Shown here: piece by piece, positions 8,730-17,963 of the stretch
How positions within the stretch are numbered: the stretch's first letter is position 1
How the letters are laid out: each line of letters opens with the position of its first letter
NCBI GenBank assembly: GCA_030728245.1
Contig: JANQZX010000138.1
Span: forward strand, 91,894-146,718
Length of the DNA: 54,825 bases
Direction of reading: 5' to 3'
DNA from: Saprospiraceae bacterium
GTDB lineage: Bacteria; Bacteroidota; Bacteroidia; Chitinophagales; Saprospiraceae
Translations under genes and position numbers: made by a program
Notes under the pieces: generated by a model
What the model was told of the DNA's origin: nothing
Database searches by the model: none
Seen by the model: the letters and a program-made list of their open reading frames with translations, nothing else

Positions 8730-10070
8730 ATGAGTCAACCTTCAGTTATCGTTCGTGATGTTCAAGTGGTGAATAGGGGAACAATTAGAATAGCAGATGT
8801 TTACATTAAGGATGGGATAATTGACAAAATAGCAACATCCATTGGTCATTCTGCTGACATAGAAATAGATGGAACGGGAAAACACTTAATTCCTGGTATT
8901 ATCGATACCCAGGTACATTTTAGAGAACCCGGTTTAACCCACAAAGCAAATATTTATTCAGAGGCAAGAGCTGCGGTTATGGGCGGTGTAACCTCGTTTA
9001 TGGAAATGCCAAATACCAAGCCTCCCGCCATTACTAAAGAGTTACTCGAACAGAAATATGCCATTGGCGCTGCTAATTCTGTGGCTAATTACTCTTTTTT
9101 TATGGGTGCAACCAATGACAATGTAGAGGAGGTTTTAAGAGCGATTTCTGACGAAGTATGTGGCGTTAAGATTTTCATGGGATCAAGTACAGGGAATATG
9201 TTGGTTGATCATCCTACCGCTTTACATACTTTATTTTCAGAAATACCTATCTTAATATCAACTCATTGCGAAGACGAGCAAACCATTAAACGAAATGAAG
9301 CGGCCTATCTTGCCTCTTACGGGGAAGAAATTCCTATGGTTTATCACCCTGAGATCCGGTCTGTTCAAGCTTGCTTGTTATCGTCGGAAATGGCCATATC
9401 CCTGGCTAAATCTTATGGAACCAGATTACATATATTACACATTTCTACAGCGGATGAATTAAAACTTTTTAATAATTCTATTCCGCTGAAGGAAAAAAGA
9501 ATAACTTCTGAGGTTTGTGTGCATCATCTATACTTCAACAGTAATGATTATGAGTCATTAGGGAGTTTAATTAAATGCAATCCTGCCATTAAATCTGTGG
9601 ATCACCAAACGGCCTTATTGCAAGGTCTATTATCTGATAAACTGGATATTATCGCTACAGACCATGCGCCCCATACCTTAGCTGAAAAGCAACAAAATTA
9701 TTTTTCAGCTCCTTCTGGTGTACCCCTGGTACAACACAGTCTTCAGATAATGCTTGATTTTTATCACAAAGGTTTGATTACTTTGGAGAAAATTGTAGAA
9801 AAAATGAGCCATTCTCCAGCGGAGTGTTTTGGTATAAAAAACAGAGGGTACATAGAAGAGGGTTTCGCAGCGGATGTAGCTATCGTAGATATAAACATTC
9901 CATATCAGATAACTGCTGAAAATATTGCTTACCACTGCAAATGGAGCCCATTACTAGGAAAAACCATGAAAGGAGCTGTTTTGACCACCATGGTTAATGG
10001 AAACTTAGTTTGGCACGACGGCCAAATAAAGGAAGATGTGAAAGGAGAAAGATTAAAGTTTATTCGTTAA
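8730..10070 (+). CDS. pyrC: Dihydroorotase, class I type
   Basis: The protein has 446 residues. The amidohydrolase catalyses reversible cyclisation of carbamoyl-aspartate to dihydroorotate in pyrimidine synthesis. Visible family blocks are V-H-F-R-E-P-G-L-T-H-K-A at 62-73, F-M-E-M-P-N-T, V-K-I-F-M-G-S-S-T-G, S-T-H-C-E-D, L-H-I-L-H-I-S-T and the metal/catalytic A-T-D-H-A-P-H. The canonical H-x-H metal pair is here Q-x-H (Gln61, His63). From memory this D-x-Q-V-H-F-R-E-P-G form recurs in Bacteroidota enzymes, so it need not mean loss of function. The gene ends 2 bp before the convergent DUF6435 gene. Confidence 0.9.
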   Translation: MSQPSVIVRDVQVVNRGTIRIADVYIKDGIIDKIATSIGHSADIEIDGTGKHLIPGIIDTQVHFREPGLTHKANIYSEARAAVMGGVTSFMEMPNTKPPAITKELLEQKYAIGAANSVANYSFFMGATNDNVEEVLRAISDEVCGVKIFMGSSTGNMLVDHPTALHTLFSEIPILISTHCEDEQTIKRNEAAYLASYGEEIPMVYHPEIRSVQACLLSSEMAISLAKSYGTRLHILHISTADELKLFNNSIPLKEKRITSEVCVHHLYFNSNDYESLGSLIKCNPAIKSVDHQTALLQGLLSDKLDIIATDHAPHTLAEKQQNYFSAPSGVPLVQHSLQIMLDFYHKGLITLEKIVEKMSHSPAECFGIKNRGYIEEGFAADVAIVDINIPYQITAENIAYHCKWSPLLGKTMKGAVLTTMVNGNLVWHDGQIKEDVKGERLKFIR

Positions 10071-10072
10071 CC

Positions 10073-10243
10073 TTATCCCCTTTTTATCTTTTCAATTTCA
10101 TTCATAACTATCTCTGATTCTGCCATCTTTGCAGCATAACCTTTAATATCCCCTTTTCTCTGTAATTGCATTGCTTCCTCAAGTAATTGATTGTAAGTTT
10201 TTTGCAAATTCACTAAAGGGTCTTTTTTGAATAATCCGAACAT
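10073..10243 (-). CDS. DUF6435-like small protein
   Basis: A 56-residue reading frame starts MFGLFKKDPLVNLQ and ends E-I-E-K-I-K-R-G. The short M-F-G-L-F-K-K-D-P start, a helix with L-L-E-E-A-M-Q-L-Q-R-K-G-D-I and a second charged helix match what I recall of the DUF6435 family of small cytosolic proteins. It is all-helical, charged and without a signal or membrane segment. The function is unknown. It is preceded on its strand by a strong palindrome and ends 2 bp from pyrC. Confidence 0.65.
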   Translation of the reverse strand: MFGLFKKDPLVNLQKTYNQLLEEAMQLQRKGDIKGYAAKMAESEIVMNEIEKIKRG

Positions 10244-10262
10244 GATGTTTTGGTTAAGTAGT

Positions 10263-10292
10263 ATGGGAAATAGGAAAATTCCTATTTCCCAT
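10263..10292. repeat. 30-bp palindromic hairpin between the VPS10 gene and the DUF6435 gene
   Basis: ATGGGAAATAGGAA (10263-10276) is mirrored exactly by TTCCTATTTCCCAT (10279-10292) with a 2-nt centre. It lies 12 bp past the stop of the VPS10-type gene and 19 bp before the DUF6435 start on the same strand. There is no T-tract after it, so it may be a weak terminator, an RNA-processing hairpin or an operator. Confidence 0.6.
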
Positions 10293-10304
10293 AACTAACA
10301 AGAA

Positions 10305-13300
10305 TCAAGACGTTTTGTTTTCCTTTTTAAGTTTTAAAACATCAATGCCTTTTTCTTTCACCAACGAATTAAAGGCTTCCATATCAGCAGATTTTATGGT
10401 TTCCCATTTTTGCAATTCAGTGTTAATCTGTTTGCTTAACTCTGTTTTTACCTGCACGGCTTGCTGGGTTGGAGGAAAATCACCACGATTGGTAATGCTT
10501 CCTACATGAGCAAGTTTGTTTGTCAGTTTTATAGGATAATTTAATGGATCCTGACCACTTTTGTTCTTTGTCTGATAAAGTTCATTTTCAATTCTGGTAA
10601 TTTCCTTATCGATGTCGTTCGCTTTTTGAATGAGCGATTTCATTTCCGGATCATCTTTCCAGATAGATTTAAGATGATTAATTTGCTTTCTGGTTTCTCT
10701 TATGTCAAGGATGGCCTGATGAGCTTCTGTTACCTTATCTCTAATTTCCATAAGGAAACTGAATTGTTTTGCATAATCTTCCACGGTGGACTCAGAGCGA
10801 GGATCTTTAACAATTTCAAAGGTTTGTTCTTGTTGAATTTTACCTAAAGTTAACACCACTTTATAGGTTCCGGGAACTGCTTTAGGACCATTTAATGCAG
10901 CAGCCCATAGAATCATGCCATCAAACCTTAAAGCACCAGGGTATTGCATATTCCAGACAAAGCGATTTCCACCTGCTTTTAAATCTGTAAGCTTATCCAT
11001 TCTTTCCTTTGCATTGGTAGCAAATTCTTTAATTAATTTGCCATTGGCTTCATGAAATGAAAGTTTTACAACGATAGAATCAGCCGGAACTTCCTTCAGA
11101 TTGAAATGAACCATAACACCCCCGGGATGATTGGCGCCAGCAGTTTTCGTATTCGCTCCACGCCAACCAGGACCTCCTTCCATTCTATAGCTTGGCATAG
11201 GTTTGAACAAATGCATTTCAGCGGTAGAAATATCCTTATTGAGCTGATGTAGAGGCGTTAAATCGTCAATAATCCAGAAAGCTCTTCCTTGCGTAGCCGC
11301 AATTAAATTATCATTTTTTATAGCTAAATCTGTGATTGGAACAATGGGTAAATTCAGCTGGAATGGTTTCCAGGAGGTACCATTGTCAAAAGAAATATAC
11401 ATTCCCGATTCAGTTCCTGCATATAGTAAGCCTTCCTTTTTAGGGTCAGCACGTATTACCCTGGTAAAATGATTTTTATCTATGCCCGCCGTAATTAGGT
11501 CCCATGATTTGCCATAATTGGTAGTATGGTATAAATAAGGTGTGTAATCACCTGATTTATAGCGTGTACCTGCAACATATAAACCACCTTTGTGGAATGG
11601 ATCTTGTTCAATGGAATTAATCATCATCCATTCAGGCATACCTGCCGGGGTTACATTTTCCCAATTTGCGCCGTTATCTTTACTAACATGAATGAGACCA
11701 TCATCGGAACCTGCCCAAAAAAGACCAGGTTGTGAAGAAGATTCCAAAGCAGCAAAAATAGTACAATAATACTCGACACTCGTATTGTCCTGTGTAATTG
11801 GTCCTCCAGAACTTTTCATTTTGGACACATCATTTCTTGTTAAGTCCGGACTAATGGTAGTCCAGGAACGTCCGCCGTCTTCCGATGCGTGTAAATGTTG
11901 TGATGCAGCGTAGAGTTTTTTAGGATTATTTGGAGATGTGAATACAGGGAAATTCCATTGGAATCTGTATTTTGATCCTTCCGCACCATAGCCCATAGGA
12001 TTATCTGGCCATACATTGATGGTTTGATTTTGCTTTGTTCTGTGGTTAACTCTTTCTAACAGGCCACCATAACTACTGCCATAAACGATTTCATTATCAT
12101 TTGGATCAACAGCAAGATGAGCTGATTCACCTCCTGCGGTCTCTTCCCAATCCCTTTCTCCAATTTCTGATCCTTCTGTGCGATGGTAAATTCTCAAAGT
12201 AGAATTATCTTGTTGTGCACCATAAATCCTGTAAGGGAAATGATTGTCTGTAATCACGCGATAAAATTGGGCGGTAGGTTGATTATGATAAGTAGTCCAG
12301 TTTGTTCCACCATCTAAAGAAACCTGACCTCCACCATCATCGCCAATAATCATTTTATTTGAATCATCGGGGGAAATCCATAAATCGTGATGGTCGCCGT
12401 GTTGTGCATTGCTCGTATTGAAAGTTTTTCCTCCATCCCCTGATCGGTGATAGTTCACATTGAGCACATAAACAACATCTTCATTTTTAGTATCGGCATA
12501 AATTCTGGTATAATACCAGGCGCGTTGTCTTAAATTCCTTTCTTCATTGGTTCTAACCCATGAATCTCCGCCATTATCAGAGCGATAAACGCCTCCGTCA
12601 TTGGCTTCAATGATAGCAAATAACTTTTCAGAATTAACTGGAGAAACGGTAATTCCCATAATACCCAGCGGTCCTTTAGGCAGGCCTTTATTAGCTGAAA
12701 TTTTTGTCCAGTTGTCACCACCATCTGTACTTTTCCATAAATCTGAGCCTTCGCCTCCACTGGACAAGTCATAAGGCGTTCTTCTTACTCTCCAGGTGGC
12801 AGCATATAGGATTCTGGCATTTCCCGGATCGATTACTAAATCTACTGCACCAGCATCGGCGTTGGCAAAAAGAATTTTTTCCCAATTTTTGCCTCCGTCT
12901 TTTGAACGATAAACGCCTCTTTCTGCGCTTGATTTGAACAAATCACCTAAAACAGCTGCATATACTAGGTCTGGATTTTTAGGGTGGATTCTAATTCTTG
13001 GTATGTGTTTTGACTCAGGCAGTCCTGCCATTTGCCAGGTTTTTCCTGCATCGGCACTTTTCCACATACCATAACCGTAAGAAACATTACCACGCACTGT
13101 AACCTCGCCACCACCAACATAAATGACGTTAGGGTCACTTTCAGACACGGCAATAGATCCAACGGATCCTCCAAAATATTTATCTGAAATATTTTCCCAG
13201 GTCTGACCGGCGTCTTGTGTTTTCCAAACACCTCCTCCAGTCGAGCCAAAATAATAAAGATTTGGTTTTCCGACTACACCAGATACTGCCGCTGATCTAC

Positions 13301-13493
13301 CTCCTCTAAAAGGACCTATAGAGCGCCAGCTTAGCGCATTAAAAGAACTTTCAGGAAAGTTAACCGAGGTTACTTCTTTTTGAGGAATAGTGGAGGAAAC
13401 TGGTTTTTTTTTCTGAGCGTTTAATCCAAAACTAGTTAATACCAGTAAAAGGAGAAAACTTAACCATTTTACATGTCGCATTTTAGGTAACAT
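10305..13493 (-). CDS. Secreted VPS10/sortilin-type BNR-repeat protein
   Basis: The start is set at the ATG giving MLPKMRHVKW, so a signal peptide (L-S-F-L-L-L-L-V-L-T-S-F-G-L-N-A-Q) is at the N-terminus; a start 12 bp later at MRHVKW is equally possible. The protein is about 1062 residues. It is built from repeated Asp-box/BNR strands (S-A-D-A-G-K-T-W, S-K-D-G-G-K-N-W, S-T-D-G-G-D-N-W, S-D-N-G-G-D-S-W) forming one or two beta-propellers, followed by an Ig-like region and a C-terminal helical segment. Such proteins are often annotated as glycosyl hydrolases, but no catalytic residues are shown here. The role is unknown; it is secreted or periplasmic. It is divergent from the DUF4403 gene. Confidence 0.85.
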   Translation of the reverse strand: MLPKMRHVKWLSFLLLLVLTSFGLNAQKKKPVSSTIPQKEVTSVNFPESSFNALSWRSIGPFRGGRSAAVSGVVGKPNLYYFGSTGGGVWKTQDAGQTWENISDKYFGGSVGSIAVSESDPNVIYVGGGEVTVRGNVSYGYGMWKSADAGKTWQMAGLPESKHIPRIRIHPKNPDLVYAAVLGDLFKSSAERGVYRSKDGGKNWEKILFANADAGAVDLVIDPGNARILYAATWRVRRTPYDLSSGGEGSDLWKSTDGGDNWTKISANKGLPKGPLGIMGITVSPVNSEKLFAIIEANDGGVYRSDNGGDSWVRTNEERNLRQRAWYYTRIYADTKNEDVVYVLNVNYHRSGDGGKTFNTSNAQHGDHHDLWISPDDSNKMIIGDDGGGQVSLDGGTNWTTYHNQPTAQFYRVITDNHFPYRIYGAQQDNSTLRIYHRTEGSEIGERDWEETAGGESAHLAVDPNDNEIVYGSSYGGLLERVNHRTKQNQTINVWPDNPMGYGAEGSKYRFQWNFPVFTSPNNPKKLYAASQHLHASEDGGRSWTTISPDLTRNDVSKMKSSGGPITQDNTSVEYYCTIFAALESSSQPGLFWAGSDDGLIHVSKDNGANWENVTPAGMPEWMMINSIEQDPFHKGGLYVAGTRYKSGDYTPYLYHTTNYGKSWDLITAGIDKNHFTRVIRADPKKEGLLYAGTESGMYISFDNGTSWKPFQLNLPIVPITDLAIKNDNLIAATQGRAFWIIDDLTPLHQLNKDISTAEMHLFKPMPSYRMEGGPGWRGANTKTAGANHPGGVMVHFNLKEVPADSIVVKLSFHEANGKLIKEFATNAKERMDKLTDLKAGGNRFVWNMQYPGALRFDGMILWAAALNGPKAVPGTYKVVLTLGKIQQEQTFEIVKDPRSESTVEDYAKQFSFLMEIRDKVTEAHQAILDIRETRKQINHLKSIWKDDPEMKSLIQKANDIDKEITRIENELYQTKNKSGQDPLNYPIKLTNKLAHVGSITNRGDFPPTQQAVQVKTELSKQINTELQKWETIKSADMEAFNSLVKEKGIDVLKLKKENKTS

Positions 13494-13587
13494 AAACATT
13501 TTTTTAAGTAGAAATTGCAAAAATTTTAAAGGTACTTTTACCACAATGAAAGAACAAATTACTACAATTGCAACAAAAATCAATAAA

Positions 13588-14964
13588 ATGACTCGCCTAA
13601 ATCTATTTTTTACTTTTCTATTAACGGTACTTATAATAATGGGTTGCTCTGGGCAAAAAGAATTGGCGTCGCCTACTCCACAATATAATACGGCACTTAT
13701 TCCATTACCTGTATCAAAATTGAATATTCCGGTGAATCTTAAATTGGCAGTTTTGGAATCAATCATCAACAGTCAATTGACAGGTTTATTATATGAAGAC
13801 AAAGATTTTAATGATGGGGACAGGATGAAAGTTAAGGTTTATAAAAGGAATCCCATTAGATTAAGTGGTAAGGAGAATGAAATCAGATATAAAATACCAC
13901 TTACCATACAAGTTATTTATGACGCTATGGTAACTCATGTCAACGCTTCGGGAGAAATAGAGCTGGTGGCAAAAACCAGTTTTAAAATTGGGAAGGACTG
14001 GACGCTGAAAACACAAACAGATCTCACTCATTATGTTTGGATTAAAAAGCCCGTTGCACAAGTGGCAGGTATGAATATACCTTTGGGTTCGTTGGCAGAT
14101 GTCATTTTAAATAATTCAAAATCCTATTTGGGCAAGCAGATAGATGAAATGACAGCTACTTATTTCGATTTAAAGTCTATCGTCGCAAGTGCCTGGAGTT
14201 CTATTACAAGGGTGCTTTCAGTTTCTGAAGAATATAAAGCCTGGTTATTGGTTAATCCAAATAAAGTAACTATGTCACCAATGATTATTCAAGGAGATTC
14301 GATTCAGACAAATCTTTCTCTTACTGCAAAACCACAACTTACTATTGGAGATAAGCCTAATGCCAATATTACATCAAAAATACCCGATTTTGCCCAGGTT
14401 TTAGTTGAAAGTCCACGTACCATTCTTGTGCTGCGAACTAAATTGCCATTTTCAGAAACAAAATTACTTACTTTAAAACAAGTGGGTGGGCAAACTTTTT
14501 CTAGCGGAAAAAAATCTGTTACCGTTGAAGATGTTAATTATTTTGGCATTAATAATAAGTTGGGGGTTGAATTAACCCTGTCAGGTGCTTATAAAGGTAA
14601 GATTTTCCTGACGGGTACCCCTAAAATAGATACTCTAACGAATTTAATTAATCTTCCTGATTTAGAATTTAATTTGGAAACAAAGAATTTTTTGGTAAAA
14701 ACAGCAGGTTGGATTTTAAAAAGTAATTTGAAAAAGATGATTCAGGAAAATATAAATTTTTATCTGACACTGAATCTAAATGATACTAAAAAAGAACTTG
14801 AAAAACAGTTGAATGAATATCCCTTGGCCACTGGTTTCAGGATGAAAAGTAAAATTGATCAATTATCGGTTGACAATATTCAAATTACTTCTGATGGAAT
14901 GCTCATTGATATGGGTATTGGAGGAAATTTAGGTATATTCACATCTACGGTTCAAAAAAAATAA
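13588..14964 (+). CDS. DUF4403-family lipoprotein
   Basis: I choose the ATG that gives MTRLNLFFTFLL, because a lipoprotein signal with I-M-G-C follows directly; a longer version would add 14 charged residues in front. The product is about 458 residues. After the lipid-anchored Cys it has a beta-rich region with the pattern T-A-L-I-P-L-P-V-S-K-L-N-I-P, long amphipathic strands and a helical stretch. I recognise the overall pattern as DUF4403, a family of unknown function. A bidirectional terminator follows. It shares a 94-bp divergent intergenic region with the VPS10-type gene. Confidence 0.75.
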   Translation: MTRLNLFFTFLLTVLIIMGCSGQKELASPTPQYNTALIPLPVSKLNIPVNLKLAVLESIINSQLTGLLYEDKDFNDGDRMKVKVYKRNPIRLSGKENEIRYKIPLTIQVIYDAMVTHVNASGEIELVAKTSFKIGKDWTLKTQTDLTHYVWIKKPVAQVAGMNIPLGSLADVILNNSKSYLGKQIDEMTATYFDLKSIVASAWSSITRVLSVSEEYKAWLLVNPNKVTMSPMIIQGDSIQTNLSLTAKPQLTIGDKPNANITSKIPDFAQVLVESPRTILVLRTKLPFSETKLLTLKQVGGQTFSSGKKSVTVEDVNYFGINNKLGVELTLSGAYKGKIFLTGTPKIDTLTNLINLPDLEFNLETKNFLVKTAGWILKSNLKKMIQENINFYLTLNLNDTKKELEKQLNEYPLATGFRMKSKIDQLSVDNIQITSDGMLIDMGIGGNLGIFTSTVQKK

Positions 14965-15033
14965 TAAATGAGTATTCATTGAAAATGGTTACCAATAAAT
15001 CCTGGATGTATTGAAAATGTAGTGTATGCGAAT

Positions 15034-15070
15034 AAAAAAGGGGCTCTATCTTGTTAGACAGCCCCTTTTT
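15034..15070. terminator. Bidirectional terminator between the DUF4403 and lipocalin-like genes
   Basis: A GGGGCT / AGCCCC stem (15040-15045 and 15060-15065) is extended by an inner TCT/AGA pairing. It is preceded by six A and followed by five T, so it can end transcription of both convergent neighbours. Confidence 0.75.
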
Positions 15071-15086
15071 CATGATGAATATACCT

Positions 15087-15470
15087 TTAATTAAGGGTCT
15101 TACTGAAAACCATTTTTCGTGTTTTTCCGGAATCTTCCATTAGTAAAACCAGTTTTTTACTGTTCAAAGATTCTATGTGGAGTTCTTTTTCTTCCTTTAA
15201 TTGAGTGGTTAGAAGAAGGCTGTTACTACTAACTTTAAATTTCCCAGCTTCTTTGTAATTTAATGTTCCCTCGTAGGAATAATCACCTTCGTCATTAAAC
15301 TGTAGAATGATATTTTCTAATGTCTTGTTTTTCAATAATTTGTCATTTTCAAATATCTCCGTCGCCTTCCATACGCCTACTATATGATAGTTAGCGATAA
15401 AATTACATGAACTGCAAGATAAAAGAATTGAAAGAAAGATAAACTTACTCGTGGTTCGCAACATGCTCAT
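15087..15470 (-). CDS. Lipocalin-like small lipoprotein
   Basis: The protein has 127 residues. A signal with tandem S-C-S-S-C precedes a lipid-attachable Cys. The mature part has V-G-V-W-K-A-T-E-I, then alternating strands (F-N-D-E-G-D-Y-S-Y-E-G-T-L, then G-K-F-K-V-S) ending in K-L-V-L-L-M-E-D, which is the layout of the Bacteroidota lipocalin-like family (G-x-W start, eight short strands). The gene lies 8 bp after nhaD on the same strand, so it is probably co-transcribed with it. The ligand and function are unknown. Confidence 0.7.
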   Translation of the reverse strand: MSMLRTTSKFIFLSILLSCSSCNFIANYHIVGVWKATEIFENDKLLKNKTLENIILQFNDEGDYSYEGTLNYKEAGKFKVSSNSLLLTTQLKEEKELHIESLNSKKLVLLMEDSGKTRKMVFSKTLN

Positions 15471-15478
15471 TTAGTTTT

Positions 15479-16807
15479 TTAAGAAAGAGCTATGAAGGTT
15501 AAACAACCTGCAATAAAACCTATAAAGGCCAGCCAACTTATATTTTTGAAGTACCAGATAAAATCAATTTTTTCCATACCCATAGCAGCTACTCCTGCGG
15601 CTGAACCAATAACGAGCATACTTCCACCAGTGCCCGCTGAATAAGCAATGAATTGCCATAAATTACTATCCATAGGAAACTTATCCATGGGATACATACC
15701 CATAGTAGCTGCCACTAATGGCACATTATCAATAATAGCTGAAAGAATGCCAATAAGTATGATAACCATATTTTGGTTAGGAATAAGTTCTTGCAATTTG
15801 TTTGCTAAACTCATCAGGAATCCAACTTTTTCACCAGTTGAAGAAAGAACCACAACGGATTCTAAAGCACCAACGGCCAGGAGAATACCTAAAAAGAAAA
15901 TAATACTGCTTATCTCAATTCTGGAAAGTGCCTTATGAACTGAGTATAAATGTTTGTTTTCTTGGTTGAATTCCTCCTCAGGATGAATATATTCTGAAAT
16001 GAGCCAAACAATACCCAGTGATATCATGATACCCATATAAGGAGGTAAATGAGTGACGGACTTAAAAATGGGAACAAAAAGTAAACCAACTAAACCAGCA
16101 ATTAACATGGTTTTACTACTAAGAAGTTTAGAAGTATCGAGGGTATTTTCCTGGCCTGGCAAACTTTCTATTTTTCCTTTAAATATTGGGAGCAAGGAGG
16201 CAATAAATACGGGTAAAACTAAAGAAATGACTGAAGGAATAAATAAAATCTGAATCAATCCTGCAGTGGAAACTTTCTTGCCGATCCAAAGCATTGTTGT
16301 AGTTACATCACCTATGGGAGACCATGCTCCACCTGCATTGGCAGCAATGATAATCAAACTAACATAGAAAAGTCTTTCTTCTCTTTTAGGTATCAGTTTT
16401 CTCAATAAAGATACCATAACAATGGTTGTTGTTAAATTGTCTAAAACGGCAGACATGAAAAAGGCTATTATGGTGGTAATCCATAGTAGCGTTTTTTTGT
16501 CCTTCGTTTTTACCAAAGAAGTAATCGGGGAAAATCCTTTGTGCAAATCTACCAGCTCTACAATAGTCATTGCTCCCAGAAGGAAAAATAAAATTTCAGC
16601 CGTTTTACCTAAAATATGGAGCAAACTGTCTTCCAACGGAGTTACTTGATGATTTACATCGAGTACCTCCAGATGACCTACGGAAATTAATGCCCAGGTT
16701 AACGCTCCCATCAATAAAGCCGGAACCGATTTGTCTAATTTTAAAGGTTGTTCAAGAACAATAATGATATAACCAATGAAGAAACAAAGGACTACACTTG
16801 TTAACAT
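15479..16807 (-). CDS. nhaD: Na+/H+ antiporter of the NhaD family
   Basis: The protein has 442 residues with about 12 membrane segments. Signatures are L-F-F-L-L-G-A-M-T-I-V-E-L-V-D, D-N-L-T-T-T-I-V-M-V and N-A-G-G-A-W-S-P-I-G-D-V-T-T-T-M-L-W, followed by a late second half with I-D-N-V-P-L-V-A-A and G-T-G-G-S-M-L-V-I-G. These match the ion transporter superfamily NhaD antiporters, which extrude Na+ (or Li+) against protons. It probably gives salt and alkali tolerance in the inner membrane. It is the first gene of a likely pair with the lipocalin-like lipoprotein. Confidence 0.88.
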   Translation of the reverse strand: MLTSVVLCFFIGYIIIVLEQPLKLDKSVPALLMGALTWALISVGHLEVLDVNHQVTPLEDSLLHILGKTAEILFFLLGAMTIVELVDLHKGFSPITSLVKTKDKKTLLWITTIIAFFMSAVLDNLTTTIVMVSLLRKLIPKREERLFYVSLIIIAANAGGAWSPIGDVTTTMLWIGKKVSTAGLIQILFIPSVISLVLPVFIASLLPIFKGKIESLPGQENTLDTSKLLSSKTMLIAGLVGLLFVPIFKSVTHLPPYMGIMISLGIVWLISEYIHPEEEFNQENKHLYSVHKALSRIEISSIIFFLGILLAVGALESVVVLSSTGEKVGFLMSLANKLQELIPNQNMVIILIGILSAIIDNVPLVAATMGMYPMDKFPMDSNLWQFIAYSAGTGGSMLVIGSAAGVAAMGMEKIDFIWYFKNISWLAFIGFIAGCLTFIALS

Positions 16808-16905
16808 AAATCAATTTTTTAATAGGTGTGTTAAAATGTCAGGTGTTTTTTGTAAAAATAAAGTTTTAATTTTCATTTTTTATCATATTTATAGTTATTT
16901 CAAAT

Positions 16906-16913
16906 AATTTTGT
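16906..16913 (+). promoter_or_regulatory. Candidate -7 box (TAATTTTG) for the dusB-cca pair
   Basis: This matches TAnnTTTG, 33 bp before the dusB start. The divergent gap to nhaD is 139 bp. No TTG -33 is obvious, so confidence is limited. Confidence 0.35.
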
Positions 16914-16946
16914 GGTTAATAGTTTTTAAATGGCTCAAAATATCAA

Positions 16947-17948
16947 ATGGTAAAGATTGGAAATATTAATATTGGTGAGTTCCCATTAATTTTAGCACCG
17001 ATGGAGGATGTAAGTGATCCCCCATTCAGAGCTTTGTGCAAAGCTCAGGGTGCAGACTTAATGTTCACTGAGTTTATCAGCGTGGAAGGTCTTATCAGGG
17101 ATGCAGATAAAAGTGTGCAAAAGTTGGATATTTATGATGAGGAAAGACCTATTGGTATTCAAATTTTTGGCGCTGAATTTGATTCCATGCGCAGAGCCGC
17201 AGAAATTGTTGAAGAGGCTAAACCTGAATTTTTAGACATTAATTATGGTTGCCCGGTCCAAAAAGTGGTATGTAAAATGGCCGGTGCAGGGATTCTTCGG
17301 GATATACCCAAGATGATAAATCTTACTGAGGCAGTGATCAAAAATACAAATTTGCCAGTGACGGTTAAAACCAGACTTGGTTGGGATCAAGATTCTATCT
17401 TTATAGAAGAAGTAGTTGAAAGGCTTCAGGATGTTGGTGTGCAGGCGGTAAGTATTCACGGCAGAACGCGCAAACAAATGTATAAAGGGGTGGCAGATTG
17501 GAGTTACATTGCGAAGGTGAAACAAAACCCAAGAATCCATATTCCTATATTTGGAAATGGCGATATCGATTCTCCGCAAAAGGCAGTAGAATATAGAGAA
17601 AAATACGGCGTTGATGGTATTATGATTGGTCGTGCAAGCATCGGTTATCCATGGATTTTCAGAGAAATTAAACAGTTTATGCTCGATGGAACCATCTGTG
17701 ACCCGCCTACGTTAACAGAAAGAATCAATGCGGTTACGGAACATCTTACGAGAGCTATAGATTGGAAAGGAGATAAACTTGGCATCCTCGAAACAAGGAG
17801 ACACTACGGTAACTATTTTCGAGGTTTTCCTAATATTAAGGAGTTTAGAAAATCTTTGGTAACCTTAGATGATAAAAATCATATTTTTGAGGTTCTTCAT
17901 GAAATGTCTCTCTGTTATGCAGGATTAGAACCTGTGTTGTCTGAGTGA
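16947..17948 (+). CDS. dusB: tRNA-dihydrouridine synthase (DusB type)
   Basis: The protein has 333 residues. This FMN-dependent enzyme reduces uridine to dihydrouridine in tRNA. The TIM barrel begins with L-A-P-M-E-D-V-S-D-P-P-F-R. The catalytic region is D-I-N-Y-G-C-P-V-Q-K-V with the active Cys. V-K-T-R-L-G-W and S-I-H-G-R-T-R-K-Q-M-Y-K-G follow, then I-F-G-N-G-D-I and the phosphate-binding G-I-M-I-G-R-A. The C-terminal helical domain has R-R-H-Y-G-N-Y-F. The gene is followed after 15 bp by the CCA-adding enzyme, forming a small tRNA-maturation unit. Confidence 0.94.
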   Translation: MVKIGNINIGEFPLILAPMEDVSDPPFRALCKAQGADLMFTEFISVEGLIRDADKSVQKLDIYDEERPIGIQIFGAEFDSMRRAAEIVEEAKPEFLDINYGCPVQKVVCKMAGAGILRDIPKMINLTEAVIKNTNLPVTVKTRLGWDQDSIFIEEVVERLQDVGVQAVSIHGRTRKQMYKGVADWSYIAKVKQNPRIHIPIFGNGDIDSPQKAVEYREKYGVDGIMIGRASIGYPWIFREIKQFMLDGTICDPPTLTERINAVTEHLTRAIDWKGDKLGILETRRHYGNYFRGFPNIKEFRKSLVTLDDKNHIFEVLHEMSLCYAGLEPVLSE

Positions 17949-17963
17949 TTCCAAAATTAAAAT

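Noticed and set aside
13546-13587. Fourteen-residue N-terminal extension of the DUF4403 protein
   Set aside because: The lipoprotein signal begins at the later Met, and the extra residues are charged.
13494-13769. N-terminal extension of the VPS10-type protein by 92 residues
   Set aside because: It would overlap the start of the divergent DUF4403 lipoprotein gene and puts the clear signal peptide in the middle of the protein.
16053-16253. Plus-strand frames opposite nhaD
   Set aside because: They are antisense shadows of a membrane protein gene with no independent support.
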